Positions 17,420-26,032 of a DNA stretch of 64,000 bases are shown here, piece by piece. The stretch spans positions 45,928-109,927 of the forward strand of contig DASVDI010000046.1 in NCBI GenBank assembly GCA_036381175.1. The letters run 5' to 3'. The position numbers and the translations under genes were made by a program. The notes beneath the pieces are model-generated. The model was not told the DNA's origin. It did no database searches and was given only the letters and a program-made list of their open reading frames with translations. The DNA is from JAJUFS01 sp036381175 (GTDB lineage Bacteria; Pseudomonadota; Gammaproteobacteria; Natronospirales; JAJUFS01). The stretch's first letter is position 1, and each line of letters opens with the position of its first letter.

Positions 17420-18724
17420 TCATTCGACAAGACTCGACGGCAGCCGTGGCGAACCCAGCAGTTCCGCAAAGACTTCCCAGCGTTCTTCGCGCGAATCCGC
17501 GTTGCGCTCGACGTAATCGCGCACGAGATCGCGGCCGAGGTTGTAGTTGATGACGTAGCTGCGATAGGTGTCGATGAAACCCACGCGTTGTGCCGCGCGC
17601 TCCGGTGAATACAGATTGTATTTCACCAGCCAGTCGATCGCTTGCTCGCGATTCATTTCGCCGTTGAGGTAGGCGCGCGCGGCTTCATTGCCGGCGTAAT
17701 CGAGTTCGGCAAGTTTTTCGCGCAGCGCTGCGTATTCATCGAGCATTTCGGTGTCGATGCCGGCAAGCGGTGCGAGCACGTCGCGTTCGAAAGCGAGACG
17801 TTCATCGCCCGGAAAGGCAAGCTCGACGCCGTAGTTCGCGCTGCCTTCGGCGATGAGTGATTGCGGCGAGAACAGCGGATACACGCTGAATTCCATCCAG
17901 CCGCGTTCTTCCACGAGTTCGCTTTCCAGCAAGGAATTGTAAACGTGATGGCCGGGATAGCCTTCGTGGCAGCCGAGCTCGACGGCGCGATCAATGAAAA
18001 TCGGCAAATCCGTGTTTACCTGGATCAACGAATGCGCGTTGCCCTGGAACCAGTTGTAACCGCTCCAGGGTTTGTCGTTCACGTATTCGATGCGAAAGCT
18101 TTCCTGTACGGGCATCGGAATGTGCCGAAGCGTGCGTGTGCGGCACTCGGAAATTGCCGCATCGAAAACCGCCGCGAGTTTCTCGCGCGGAATCACGAAT
18201 TGCTGGCGGAAATTTTCCACGCGCGCCGCGAGCGGACCGTCGCCGGGCACGAGTGCATCGATCTCGGCAAGAATCGCCTCGAAATGCGCGGCATCGAAAT
18301 GCGGTGGCGTTACGTCGTACAAGGCCTGCGCTTCCGCATCGAAAGACAGTTTCTTGCCACCGAGCATATCGAGATACGCGATCAGCGCATCAAGCTGCTT
18401 GCCGAGGTATTCATGGCGCAGCAGTTTCATGCCTTCGGCGGGTGCGGGAACGCTCGCCAGTTCCTCGCGCAGCGTTCGCGCGCGCTCAAGCAGGGTTTCG
18501 CGTTCCGCTGATTCTCCGCGAACGTCTGCGCGCCATTCGTCTGGGCCGTAATACGCATCGACATAACCCGGCGCGATTTCGCCGGTGCCGAGAACAAGAT
18601 GCACGTAGCGCTTCGCGATGTCGTTCATGTGTTCGGCGCGATCGGCGGGAGAGTCACTGTTGCTGCAGGCGCCGAGAAACACGACGGCGAGCAACGGAAG
18701 AACAGGTGCGGTAATGAGGCGCAT
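17420..18724 (-). CDS. DUF885 family lipoprotein (putative metallopeptidase)
   Basis: A 434-residue lipoprotein. The ATG at 18724 follows AAGGAAC. The lipobox is VVFLGACSN (Cys near residue 20). The family motif HEGYPGHH is present in ELGCHEGYPGHHVYNSLL and resembles a HExxxGH zinc site. EGSANYGVELAFPGDE continues the family pattern. DUF885 members are suspected gluzincin-type peptidases but few have been tested. It sits between two other envelope enzymes, a dipeptidase and a lytic transglycosylase. Confidence 0.8.
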   Translation of the reverse strand: MRLITAPVLPLLAVVFLGACSNSDSPADRAEHMNDIAKRYVHLVLGTGEIAPGYVDAYYGPDEWRADVRGESAERETLLERARTLREELASVPAPAEGMKLLRHEYLGKQLDALIAYLDMLGGKKLSFDAEAQALYDVTPPHFDAAHFEAILAEIDALVPGDGPLAARVENFRQQFVIPREKLAAVFDAAISECRTRTLRHIPMPVQESFRIEYVNDKPWSGYNWFQGNAHSLIQVNTDLPIFIDRAVELGCHEGYPGHHVYNSLLESELVEERGWMEFSVYPLFSPQSLIAEGSANYGVELAFPGDERLAFERDVLAPLAGIDTEMLDEYAALREKLAELDYAGNEAARAYLNGEMNREQAIDWLVKYNLYSPERAAQRVGFIDTYRSYVINYNLGRDLVRDYVERNADSREERWEVFAELLGSPRLPSSLVE

Positions 18725-18790
18725 GGATGTTCCTTGTCGACAAATCAGCGGGCGAGGATAAAGCAAGAGAACAGAAAGGTAGAAGTGAGA

Positions 18791-18821
18791 AGGAAGAAGA
18801 TAAAAAATCTTCTTCCTTTTC
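18791..18821. repeat. 11-bp A/G-rich stem-loop between mltB-like and DUF885 genes
   Basis: AGGAAGAAGAT and its exact reverse complement ATCTTCTTCCT flank five A. TTTT follows on the plus strand only. Both neighbouring genes are on the minus strand, where no T-run follows, so a terminator role for the transglycosylase gene is doubtful. It could pause transcription or protect the message end. Confidence 0.4.
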
Positions 18822-18830
18822 TCTGTTACG

Positions 18831-20054
18831 TCACTTCGCGGAAAGACGCAGGTGTTTCAGCAATTGATGATCGGGATAACCATCGGCCGGCAGGCCCGCC
18901 TTCGCCTGGAACTCACGAGTTGCGGTGCGCGTCATGCGCCCGACTACGCCGTCCGGTTCGCCGCTCTCGTAGCCGAGCTTGTTCAGCAGGCCCTGAATTT
19001 CGGCGACCTCGGCATTCGACAGCAGGCGCACGTGCTCGGGCCTCTCGGCTGTGAGCTGCCCCATCCCCGCGATACGGTCGGCAAGATAGCCGACGGCGAG
19101 CGCGTAGCTGATCGAGTGGTTCCACTGCATGATGGTGTGGAAATTGTTGTACACGAGAAACGCCGGTCCCTTGTGGCCCATCGGCAGCAGCAGCGAACCT
19201 TTCATTTCCGAGTGCGGCAGCGGCCGGCCGAAGGCATCGCGTAGACCGAGCGCGCGCCATTCGCTGACGGTCTTGACGGTATTGAGTCCCGCCTGCGACC
19301 AGTCGAACTTGAACGGCACCAGCACCTCGCGGCCCCAGCGCTGGTCAACTTCCCAGCCGATGTCGGTGAGGTAGTTCGCGGACGACGCGAAGGCGTCCGG
19401 CAGGCTGCCGAAAAGATCGCGGCGGCCATCCTTGTCGTAATCCACGGCGTGGCCGAGATACGTGGACGGCAAAAATTGCGTGTGGCCCATCGCGCCGGCC
19501 CAGGAGCCGTGCACCTCGGTGAGGTCCATCGCGCCGGTTTCATGGATGGACAGGGCGTTCACGAATTCACGCGTGAACATCTCGCTGCGGCGCTGGTCGC
19601 AGGCAAGCGTGGCCAGCGCGTCAAGCACCGGCACGGAGCCGAAATAGCTGCCGTAATTCGTTTCCATGCCCCAGAAGGCGAGCAGGTACTCCGGCCGCAC
19701 CCCGAAGCGCCGGTCGATCTCGTGCAGCAGCTCGTAGTGCTTGCGGTACAGCTCGCGGCCGCGCTCCACGCGCGTGTCGGTGACGCGGCTGTCGAGGTAA
19801 TGCCAGAAGGTGTAGAAGAATTCGGGCTGCTGGCGATCCGCGGTGATGACGCGGCTGACCGGCTCGACCTTGTTCATTGCGGTTTCGAGCGTGTGCGTGG
19901 AAATGCCGGCGTCCACGGCGGCCGCTTGCAGCCGCGCGAGGCAGGCGTCGAAGTTCAGGGCTTGTTCACCATCCACCGAATTATCGACAGCGCCAATCGC
20001 CGGCGAGAGAGCCGGAACTACGACGAGCAAGGCTATGTAAAACAGGTTTCGCAT
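18831..20054 (-). CDS. MltB-like lytic murein transglycosylase with PG-binding domain
   Basis: A 407-residue exported enzyme that cleaves peptidoglycan glycan strands. The signal peptide occupies about residues 1-22. The transglycosylase domain contains the catalytic Glu in AFWGMETNYGSYFGS, TREFVNAL, GSWAGAMGHTQFLPSTY and the NYL.DIGWE motif. The C-terminal ~60 residues form a peptidoglycan-binding domain (IQGLLNKLGYESGEPDGVVGRMTRTATREFQAKAGL). This architecture is the MltB family-3 form with an added PG-binding domain, common outside enterics. Confidence 0.92.
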   Translation of the reverse strand: MRNLFYIALLVVVPALSPAIGAVDNSVDGEQALNFDACLARLQAAAVDAGISTHTLETAMNKVEPVSRVITADRQQPEFFYTFWHYLDSRVTDTRVERGRELYRKHYELLHEIDRRFGVRPEYLLAFWGMETNYGSYFGSVPVLDALATLACDQRRSEMFTREFVNALSIHETGAMDLTEVHGSWAGAMGHTQFLPSTYLGHAVDYDKDGRRDLFGSLPDAFASSANYLTDIGWEVDQRWGREVLVPFKFDWSQAGLNTVKTVSEWRALGLRDAFGRPLPHSEMKGSLLLPMGHKGPAFLVYNNFHTIMQWNHSISYALAVGYLADRIAGMGQLTAERPEHVRLLSNAEVAEIQGLLNKLGYESGEPDGVVGRMTRTATREFQAKAGLPADGYPDHQLLKHLRLSAK

Positions 20055-20257
20055 TATGTCACCGGGCGTAAATTCTGCCGCACAGCATAGTTGAAGCAGC
20101 AGAGGAATTGCACAGTTTTCAGGGTGTTGCAGCGCATTTTTTGACGAAAATCACGGTTCGCCGCGAGCGGTTTAGGGGATTTTACCCATGCAGGCGCTGC
20201 CGCCTTGGGCGACACTCCGGTTCTCGCGAATTACCGCAAACCACCAGAGGGTGAAAC

Positions 20258-21067
20258 ATGAAAAAGCTGCTGCTGCTTACCGGTGTTCTGATGGCGGTTT
20301 TTGCCGCCCAAGCGCGCGCAGGCGATCCCATCGAGGCTGCTGTCGCTGCCGAATCGCGCACGGCCGAGAACGTCGCGCGCGACAAGTACCGTCATCCGGT
20401 GGAAACCCTGCGCTTCTTCCAGGTTGAACCGGATATGACCGTCGTCGAAATCTGGCCGGGCGGAGGCTGGTACACCGAAGTGCTCGGGCCGTTGCTCGCC
20501 GAGAAAGGCCAGCTTTATGTCGCCGCGTTCTCCGACACGGCCGAAGGCCAGCCCGCGTATCGCGCGCGCCTGAACCAGGCCTTGCGTGACAAGTTTGCAG
20601 AACATCCGGAAATCTACGGCGACGTGGAAATCACGCATTTGCACATCCCCGGTGAAACCGCGATCGCGCCGCCGGGCAGCGCGGACCGCGTGCTGACCTT
20701 CCGCAACGTGCACAACTGGGTCGCGGGCGGCTTCGCACCGCAGGTCTTCGCGGCGTTTTTCACCGCATTGAAACCGGGCGGCATGCTCGGCGTGGTCGAT
20801 CACCGCGCGAAGCCTGGCACCGATCTCGAGACGATGAAGAACAGTGGTTACGTCACGGAAGAGAAGGTGATTGAGCTCGCGCGCGAAGCGGGCTTCGAGC
20901 TGGTGGAAAAGTCGGAAATCAACGCGAACCCGAAAGACACCGCGGATCACCCGGAAGGCGTGTGGACGCTGCCGCCGTCGCTGGCGCTGGGCGAGAAGGA
21001 CCGCGAAAAATATCTTGCCATCGGCGAGTCGGATCGGATGACGCTGCTTTTCAGGAAGCCCGACTGA
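20258..21067 (+). CDS. exported methyltransferase-like protein (COG4798 type)
   Basis: A 269-residue protein with a standard signal peptide (MKKLLLLTGVLMAVFAAQARA). A Rossmann methyltransferase-like domain follows: MTVVEIWPGGGWYTEVLGPLL as motif I, ADRVLTFRNVHNW, FFTALKPGGMLGVVDHRA. The match to the predicted exported methyltransferase group is from memory. SAM is not expected in the periplasm, so the true activity is unclear. GAGGGTG precedes the ATG, and a strong terminator follows the gene. It is divergent from the transglycosylase gene; the 203-bp gap shows no certain promoter. Confidence 0.8.
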   Translation: MKKLLLLTGVLMAVFAAQARAGDPIEAAVAAESRTAENVARDKYRHPVETLRFFQVEPDMTVVEIWPGGGWYTEVLGPLLAEKGQLYVAAFSDTAEGQPAYRARLNQALRDKFAEHPEIYGDVEITHLHIPGETAIAPPGSADRVLTFRNVHNWVAGGFAPQVFAAFFTALKPGGMLGVVDHRAKPGTDLETMKNSGYVTEEKVIELAREAGFELVEKSEINANPKDTADHPEGVWTLPPSLALGEKDREKYLAIGESDRMTLLFRKPD

Positions 21068-21084
21068 ATTTATTGCGCACGAAA

Positions 21085-21117
21085 AAAAACAAACCGGCTT
21101 CACGCCGGTTTGTTTTT
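21085..21117. terminator. intrinsic terminator after the exported methyltransferase-like gene
   Basis: ACAAACCGGC and GCCGGTTTGT pair around a TTCAC loop, flanked by A-runs and T-runs on the two sides. It lies 18 bp beyond the stop codon at 21067 and could act in both directions. Confidence 0.9.
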
Positions 21118-21159
21118 CCTGTTCTTCGCAAGTAGCCGGGCAGATCTGTGGGCAGCTCA

Positions 21160-21201
21160 TCCCGGATTCTGGCTCGCGCTGCTCGCCGCCATCCGGGCTA
21201 C
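21160..21201. repeat. dispersed CCCGGATTC..CATCCGGG palindromic repeat, copy 1
   Basis: The ends CCCGGATTC and ATCCGGGCTA are near-complementary and enclose a GCTCGCGCTGCTCGCC core. A second copy is at 23462-23502. It lies downstream of convergent genes and is a short non-coding palindromic element of the type scattered in many proteobacterial genomes. Confidence 0.65.
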
Positions 21202-21223
21202 GAAGCGGCGCCGTGTATGTCCG

Positions 21224-21589
21224 TCACTGATTCGCGGTGTAAAGACTCAGCACGTGACCGTCGGGGTCCGCGAAATCCGCGGTGAGTCCGCCGGAAGGCG
21301 CTTCCTGCACGGGCGCGACGATTTCCACGCCCTTCTCGGTCAGCCGGTCCACCAGTGAATGGATGTCGTCGTGGTCAGCGGTAAAGACGACGATGGGTGA
21401 TCGCCCGGGTTTTTCATTGCCCTTGAAGAAGACCAGTGTGACGTCGCCCGCCTGCGCGATCAGGTACCCGCCGTCGTGACCTTCGGCGAGCGTTGTTTCG
21501 AAACCGAGAATGTCGCCGTAAAAGTGTCGCGTCTTTTCCAGGTCGCGCACGAAGAAAACGACGGCGCCGATGTGTGATTTGCCCAGCAT
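21224..21589 (-). CDS. VOC family (glyoxalase/bleomycin resistance-like) protein
   Basis: A 121-residue vicinal-oxygen-chelate protein: IGAVVFFVRDLEKTRHFYGDILGFE opens the first beta-alpha-beta unit, and FADPDGHVLSLY closes the second. VOC metal ligands are not obviously complete, with His4-like residues at HIG and Glu/Asp in DGHVLSL, so catalysis is uncertain. The start lies 9 bp after the stop of the sigma factor gene, so the two genes form an operon. Confidence 0.85.
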   Translation of the reverse strand: MLGKSHIGAVVFFVRDLEKTRHFYGDILGFETTLAEGHDGGYLIAQAGDVTLVFFKGNEKPGRSPIVVFTADHDDIHSLVDRLTEKGVEIVAPVQEAPSGGLTADFADPDGHVLSLYTANQ

Positions 21590-21598
21590 GTTGCCTCC

Positions 21599-22285
21599 TT
21601 ATTCCGTTTCATCCGGCCGGTTGTTCGGCCGGGATTCATCCTGTTGTTGCCGCGGCGGATCGTTTCGTGAGGCCTTGCCGCTGATCGCGAGCATGTTGCT
21701 GTCCGGATCCGCGATCGCGAAACGGAATGCGTCGAGCTTTGCGGGCCCGTGCGCGAGGGCAGCGCGGCGCAGGCCGCCGTCCGGTGGCGTGTTTTGTGCA
21801 AGGCGCGCCGCGTAAGTGGCAGCCAGCGCGTGAAAGTCCCGTTGCCGTTCATCGCCGATATGCTTGCGCAACGCACGTAAACGCTGTCGCAACGCGGTGT
21901 CGGAGATATCCAGCACCCGGCGGATTTCCGCGCGGCCCAGGCCGCTGAGCGTCAGCACCAGCACGCGCCGCAAGCCGTTCGGCAAAGCCGCAATCTCACG
22001 CCATTCGGTTTCATGTACGTCATGCGCTGGAAGGTCTTCGCTGCGATCCGCAATGGTTGCGCTCGCGTTACGGGCGCGTTCACGTACCGCCGTTCGTGCG
22101 CGCATGGCCGCATGTTTGCGGATCACGCCATGAAACCACGGCGCGTCCGCGGCGTTCTCCAGCGGCCGGCGGCGCGCTTTCAAGGCGGCGAGCAAGGCGT
22201 CCTGCAAAAGATCTTCCGCATCGTCCGCGCGGCGGCTGTAGCGCCGCGCCACGTCGAGCCAGTGCTGGTAAGCGTGCATGGCCAT
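21599..22285 (-). CDS. ECF-type sigma-70 family RNA polymerase sigma factor
   Basis: A 228-residue ECF sigma factor. Region 2 includes ARRYSRRADDAEDLLQDALLAALK. Region 4 includes LPNGLRRVLVLTLSGLGRAEIRRVLDISDTALRQRLRALRK, spread over about residues 100-140. A polar tail of ~60 residues follows that contains AIADPDSNMLAI and a Pro/Asn/Asp-rich end. The ATG at 22285 (MAMHAYQHW) is chosen because homology starts there; the frame is open further upstream. No anti-sigma gene is adjacent; a VOC gene is the direct partner. Confidence 0.8.
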   Translation of the reverse strand: MAMHAYQHWLDVARRYSRRADDAEDLLQDALLAALKARRRPLENAADAPWFHGVIRKHAAMRARTAVRERARNASATIADRSEDLPAHDVHETEWREIAALPNGLRRVLVLTLSGLGRAEIRRVLDISDTALRQRLRALRKHIGDERQRDFHALAATYAARLAQNTPPDGGLRRAALAHGPAKLDAFRFAIADPDSNMLAISGKASRNDPPRQQQDESRPNNRPDETE

Positions 22286-22370
22286 TCCGGTTGCCTTTTT
22301 TCTCGAGCGCGAAAAACAGAGTAGCGCGATTGCCGAAACCGCAGAAGCGCCGCGGGCGGGATGCGATAGA

Positions 22371-23057
22371 ATGACGCTCCGTTTGCGAGGTGTCGGTTCC
22401 GTGTCTGTGTTGCGTCTTTTCATTGCCGCTGTGATCTTCGCGCTGCCGTTGACGGCGAGCGCGGATTTCGAAAACGTTCGCGCCGCGGCGGTCTTTCGCA
22501 ATTTTGATACCCAGTTGCGTTTTGAGGACGGCGCCGTGCACGAACGGCACTTTCGCCGCGCCGGTATCGAATACTGGGAAGCGATCGCGGAGCACGTGTA
22601 CGGTGGTTTCGCGCTGGGTTATTCCGAGAGTGAAGGGCACGATGCGGCGCGGCCGTTTGAAACCGCCGCCGGCAATTATGGATTGCTCGGGCTTCGTGTC
22701 GATGCGCCGTTGAACGAGAGGCTTTCCTTGCGCGGTCGCGCGGCGTACCTGCTGCAGCGCGATGTGGCCGGCCCCGTTGACGCGCTGGAAACGCGCAGCC
22801 GCGAAGTGCGCGCCGAGTTCGGGCCCGTGCTACATCTTCGCCGGCTCGAGTTTTCACTCGGTGCGGTGTGGCGCGACCTGGATTACCGCGATGTCGTGCA
22901 CGATAACGGCGTCGAATCAGTGCGGCATGCAGAAGGCACCGAGAGGGGCGGCGGGTTTGCCGCGCTGGGTTTGCGCACCGGCGATGGCGTGATCGCGCTG
23001 CGTTACGACGCTGGCGCAGAATCAGGCTGGGGCCTGCGTTTCGAACAGACGTTCTGA
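22371..23057 (+). CDS. small predicted outer-membrane beta-barrel protein
   Basis: A 228-residue exported protein of unknown function. The signal peptide is VLRLFIAAVIFALPLTASA. The mature part is rich in alternating hydrophobic and polar stretches with Gly and aromatic residues (HVYGGFALGYSESEG, YGLLGLRVDAPL, LEFSLGAVWRDLDYRD) and ends in FEQTF, a terminal Phe typical of barrels. ATG 22371 or GTG 22401 could be the start; both keep the signal peptide. It overlaps no gene and runs 8 bp from queD. Confidence 0.6.
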   Translation: MTLRLRGVGSVSVLRLFIAAVIFALPLTASADFENVRAAAVFRNFDTQLRFEDGAVHERHFRRAGIEYWEAIAEHVYGGFALGYSESEGHDAARPFETAAGNYGLLGLRVDAPLNERLSLRGRAAYLLQRDVAGPVDALETRSREVRAEFGPVLHLRRLEFSLGAVWRDLDYRDVVHDNGVESVRHAEGTERGGGFAALGLRTGDGVIALRYDAGAESGWGLRFEQTF

Positions 23058-23065
23058 GGATTCGA

Positions 23066-23428
23066 ATGGCGACTGAAATCTACAAGGTGTTTCACATCGA
23101 AGCGGCGCATCGCCTGCCGAACGTGCCGGCGGGCCACAAATGCAGCCGCCTGCACGGGCATTCCTTCCGCGTGGAAATCCACATCGGCGGTGAGGTTGAT
23201 CCCGCGCTTGGCTGGGTGATGGATTTCGCCGATCTCAAGCAGGCGTTCGAGCCGCTGTACCGGCAACTTGATCACAATTACCTGAACGACATCGACGGTC
23301 TGGAAAATCCCACCAGTGAAAATCTCGCGGCATGGATCTGGCGAAGACTGAAGCCGGATTTGTCCGCGCTCACGCGGATTGTTGTCGCTGAAACCTGCAC
23401 GTCGGCCTGCGTTTATACGGGCGACTGA
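23066..23428 (+). CDS. queD: 6-carboxytetrahydropterin synthase QueD
   Basis: Converts dihydroneopterin triphosphate to 6-carboxytetrahydropterin in queuosine (preQ0) synthesis. The 120 residues closely track E. coli QueD: FHIEAAHRLPNVPAGHKCSRLHGHSF carries the zinc histidines and the catalytic Cys, followed by GWVMDFADLKQAFEPLY, LDHNYLNDI.GLENPTSENLA and ETCTSACVY. It lies 8 bp after the barrel gene. Other queuosine genes are not present in the window. Confidence 0.95.
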   Translation: MATEIYKVFHIEAAHRLPNVPAGHKCSRLHGHSFRVEIHIGGEVDPALGWVMDFADLKQAFEPLYRQLDHNYLNDIDGLENPTSENLAAWIWRRLKPDLSALTRIVVAETCTSACVYTGD

Positions 23429-23681
23429 TAACCGCTTTTGTTTCTGCCGGTTGCGGCCACTCCCGGATTCCGGCTCGCGCGGCTCGCCTGCATCCGGGCT
23501 ACTCCTCTCCTCGCACTCCTCTCGCTTTCCCTTTACATATCGTGGCGATAAATTCCGATTGTGCGCACTGCGTCACTGTGTCCGACAAAAAATGGGTAGT
23601 AAATCACCAATAAATAGCGGTCGAACCTCGTGACCGCGAAAAACCAGCAACAAAGACATGAATCCTGGCAGGGCCAAGCCG
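23429..23681. other. non-coding region upstream of first S8 protease
   Basis: This stretch holds the second CCCGGATTC..CATCCGGG palindrome (23462-23502) and then a less GC-rich segment (23540-23640) likely to contain the protease promoter, though no clear -35/-10 pair was identified. No open frame with coding character was seen. Confidence 0.5.
23462..23502. repeat. dispersed CCCGGATTC..CATCCGGG palindromic repeat, copy 2
   Basis: CCCGGATTC and CATCCGGG enclose CGGCTCGCGCGGCTCGCCTG, about 85 percent like the copy at 21160-21201 by eye. Located 33 bp after queD. Confidence 0.65.
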
Positions 23682-23767
23682 ACATCGCGTGGAACGCGCG
23701 GTGACACGAACCACGGAAACCGGTTCGTGCTTTCTCAACCAGGCAACCTTCCGAGGAAGGGGGATTT
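23682..23767 (+). promoter_or_regulatory. conserved structured 5' leader of S8 protease 1
   Basis: Two consecutive hairpins: CGCGT-GGA-ACGCG (23686-23698), then after CGGTGA the 8-bp stem CACGAACC/GGTTCGTG (23705-23729) with an ACGG-starting loop. TTTCTCAACCAGGCAAC and the GGAAGGGGG ribosome-binding region follow. The same order of elements, with altered stem bases, precedes the second protease at 26033-26121. Confidence 0.55.
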
Positions 23768-25840
23768 ATGTTCAGCCAACACATTCGACGCGACACGTGG
23801 AAATCGCTCGTCGTCGCGTCTATCGTTTTACTCGTTCCATTTTCCCTGACGGCCGTCGCGGCAGAGCGCGTCGGACCGCCACAGCAGCTCATCGTCAAGT
23901 TCCGCGCGCCGCTGGATACCGCGTCCGCGGCGATTCTCAGTGCGCCTGAAAACCGGGTGCTGAGCGCGATCGGCAACCAGCTTGCCGTCGAGTTCCGGCC
24001 GGTGCGCCGGCTCGCTGTCGGTGCGGACCTGGTTCGCGTTTCACGCGGCAACTCGCATCTGGGCGAGACCGAGCTCGAAGCCATCGCGGCACGACTCGCA
24101 GCGAACCCGGATGTGCTGTATGCGGAAGTCGACCGGCTGTTGCACACCATGGCCACGCCGAACGACACGCGCTACAACGAGCAATGGCATTACTTCGAAG
24201 CCACCGGCGGCCTGAACCTGCCGGGCGCGTGGGACCTCTCGACCGGCAGCGGTGCGCTCGTCGCGGTGCTCGATACCGGCTACCGGCCGCACACGGATCT
24301 CGCGGCAAACATCATTGGCGGTTACGACTTCATCTCGGACAGTTTCGTCGCCAATGACGGTGGCGGCCGGGATTCCGATGCGAGTGATCCGGGCGACTGG
24401 ATGACCGCGGGCGAATGCGGCGGCGGCCAGCCGACGCAGGACCGGAGTTCGAGTTGGCACGGCACGCACGTCGCCGGCACGATTGCGGCGGTCACCAACA
24501 ACAGCATCGGCGTTGCGGGTGTTGCCTACGATGCCAACGTTGTGCCCGTGCGCGTGCTCGGCAAGTGCGGCGGCCTGATCTCCGATATTGCCGATGCAAT
24601 CATCTGGGCGTCCGGTGGTTCGGTGTCCGGTGTGCCGGGAAATGCCAACCCCGCGGATGTCATCAACATGTCGCTGGGCGGCGGTGGCGCCTGTGGTTCG
24701 ACCATGCAATCCGCCATCAACACCGCGCGCGGCAACGGCACGGTCGTGGTGGTTGCTGCCGGTAACGCCAATACCAACGCCTCGGGTTCGACGCCCGCCA
24801 ACTGCAATGGCGTCGTTACGATCGCAGCAACTGGCCGCGATGGCGGCCGCGCGTATTACTCGAACTACGGCAGCGTGGTCGATGTGGCCGCACCCGGCGG
24901 CGAGCTGTTCGTCGGCGATTCCAGCGACGGCGTTCTTTCCACGCTCAATGCCGGCGCAACCACACCGGGCGGCGACAGCTACGCGCTCTACCAGGGCACC
25001 TCGATGGCGACACCGCATGTTGCCGGCGTGGCTGCGCTGATGATGAGCGTCGATTCGTCGCTGAGCCCGGATGACGTGGAATCGATCCTGGTCAGCACGG
25101 CGCGGCCCTTCCCCGCGAGCTGTTCGCAATGCGGCAGCGGTATCGTCGATGCCGAGGCGGCCGTGATCGCCGCGAGCGGCGGTGGTGGCGGTGATCCGGG
25201 TGGTAACGCGCTCGAGAACGGCGTGCCGGTAAACAATCTTTCCGGCGGCCAGGGCGCGGAACTGCGCTTCACGCTGGAGGTTCCATCCGGCGCCACGGAT
25301 CTCGTCTTCTCGATCAGCGGCGGTTCGGGCGACGCCGATCTGTACGTGAAGTTCGGTAGCGCGCCCACCACCGGTGACTGGGATTGCCGTCCGTATCGCA
25401 ATGGCAACAGCGAAACCTGCAATTTCGCCAGCGCCCAGGCCGGCACCTACCACGTCATGCTTCGTGGCTACACCAGCTTCTCCGGCGTGTCGCTGGTCGG
25501 CAGCTACAACGAAGGTGGCGGCGGTGGAGGCGGCAACGAACTCCAGAACGGTGTGCCGAAGAGCAATCTTTCCGGATCGTCGAGTTCCGAAGTGGTGTTC
25601 ACCATGGAAGTGCCGCCGGGCGAGTCCAGCCTGTCGTTCCAGATGAGTGGCGGTTCCGGTGACGCCGATCTCTACGTGCGTTACGGCGCGCCACCGACCA
25701 CCTCGACCTTCGACTGCCGTCCGTACCGCTGGGGCAACAACGAGAGCTGCAACTTCTCGTCGCCGCCGGGCGGAACCTGGTACGTCATGGTTCGTGGCTA
25801 TTCGAGTTATTCCGGCGTTTCCTTGACCGGAAGTTATTGA
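23768..25840 (+). CDS. secreted S8 subtilisin-like protease with two PPC domains
   Basis: A 690-residue secreted serine protease. Signal peptide about 1-32; I9-like propeptide 36-128 (QQLIVKFRAP). The catalytic domain spans ~140-470 with Asp169 (VAVLDTGY), His231 (SWHGTHVAG), oxyanion Asn333 (AAGNAN) and Ser412 (GTSMATPHVAG). A C-terminal Gly-rich linker leads to two pre-peptidase C-terminal (PPC) domains, 481-580 and 591-690, each with SGGSGDADLYV and a Cys pair (DCRPYR, CNF). PPC domains usually accompany type II secretion and may be removed. GGAAGGGGG precedes the ATG. It is a paralogue of the next gene. Confidence 0.95.
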   Translation: MFSQHIRRDTWKSLVVASIVLLVPFSLTAVAAERVGPPQQLIVKFRAPLDTASAAILSAPENRVLSAIGNQLAVEFRPVRRLAVGADLVRVSRGNSHLGETELEAIAARLAANPDVLYAEVDRLLHTMATPNDTRYNEQWHYFEATGGLNLPGAWDLSTGSGALVAVLDTGYRPHTDLAANIIGGYDFISDSFVANDGGGRDSDASDPGDWMTAGECGGGQPTQDRSSSWHGTHVAGTIAAVTNNSIGVAGVAYDANVVPVRVLGKCGGLISDIADAIIWASGGSVSGVPGNANPADVINMSLGGGGACGSTMQSAINTARGNGTVVVVAAGNANTNASGSTPANCNGVVTIAATGRDGGRAYYSNYGSVVDVAAPGGELFVGDSSDGVLSTLNAGATTPGGDSYALYQGTSMATPHVAGVAALMMSVDSSLSPDDVESILVSTARPFPASCSQCGSGIVDAEAAVIAASGGGGGDPGGNALENGVPVNNLSGGQGAELRFTLEVPSGATDLVFSISGGSGDADLYVKFGSAPTTGDWDCRPYRNGNSETCNFASAQAGTYHVMLRGYTSFSGVSLVGSYNEGGGGGGGNELQNGVPKSNLSGSSSSEVVFTMEVPPGESSLSFQMSGGSGDADLYVRYGAPPTTSTFDCRPYRWGNNESCNFSSPPGGTWYVMVRGYSSYSGVSLTGSY

Positions 25841-25855
25841 TCCGCGTGGGATGAG

Positions 25856-25885
25856 GCGGCCCGCGCGAGCGGGCCGCTTCTTTTT
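25856..25885 (+). terminator. intrinsic terminator after S8 protease 1
   Basis: A 9-bp stem GCGGCCCGC / GCGGGCCGC with GCGA loop is followed by TTCTTTTT. It separates the two protease genes, so the second needs its own promoter. Confidence 0.92.
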
Positions 25886-26032
25886 GTTTGAATGACGATT
25901 AACGGTCGCGAACTGTTGCTTTTTATCCCAAACAGGGATAAAACCGGCCGACAATAAAAAGCAGCGCCGTAAAAAATGCAGGCGCTGACAAGAATAAAAC
26001 CCGGTGCCACGACGCCGGGAAGGCTCCTGAGA

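Noticed and set aside
18791..18821. Terminator of the lytic transglycosylase gene
   Set aside because: The T-run lies on the wrong strand for the minus-strand gene.
23682..23767. Leader as a c-di-GMP, guanidine-II or other known riboswitch
   Set aside because: GEMM-I landmarks are absent. The ACGG in the loop recalls the ACGR loops of guanidine-II, but loop sizes and paired structure do not fit.
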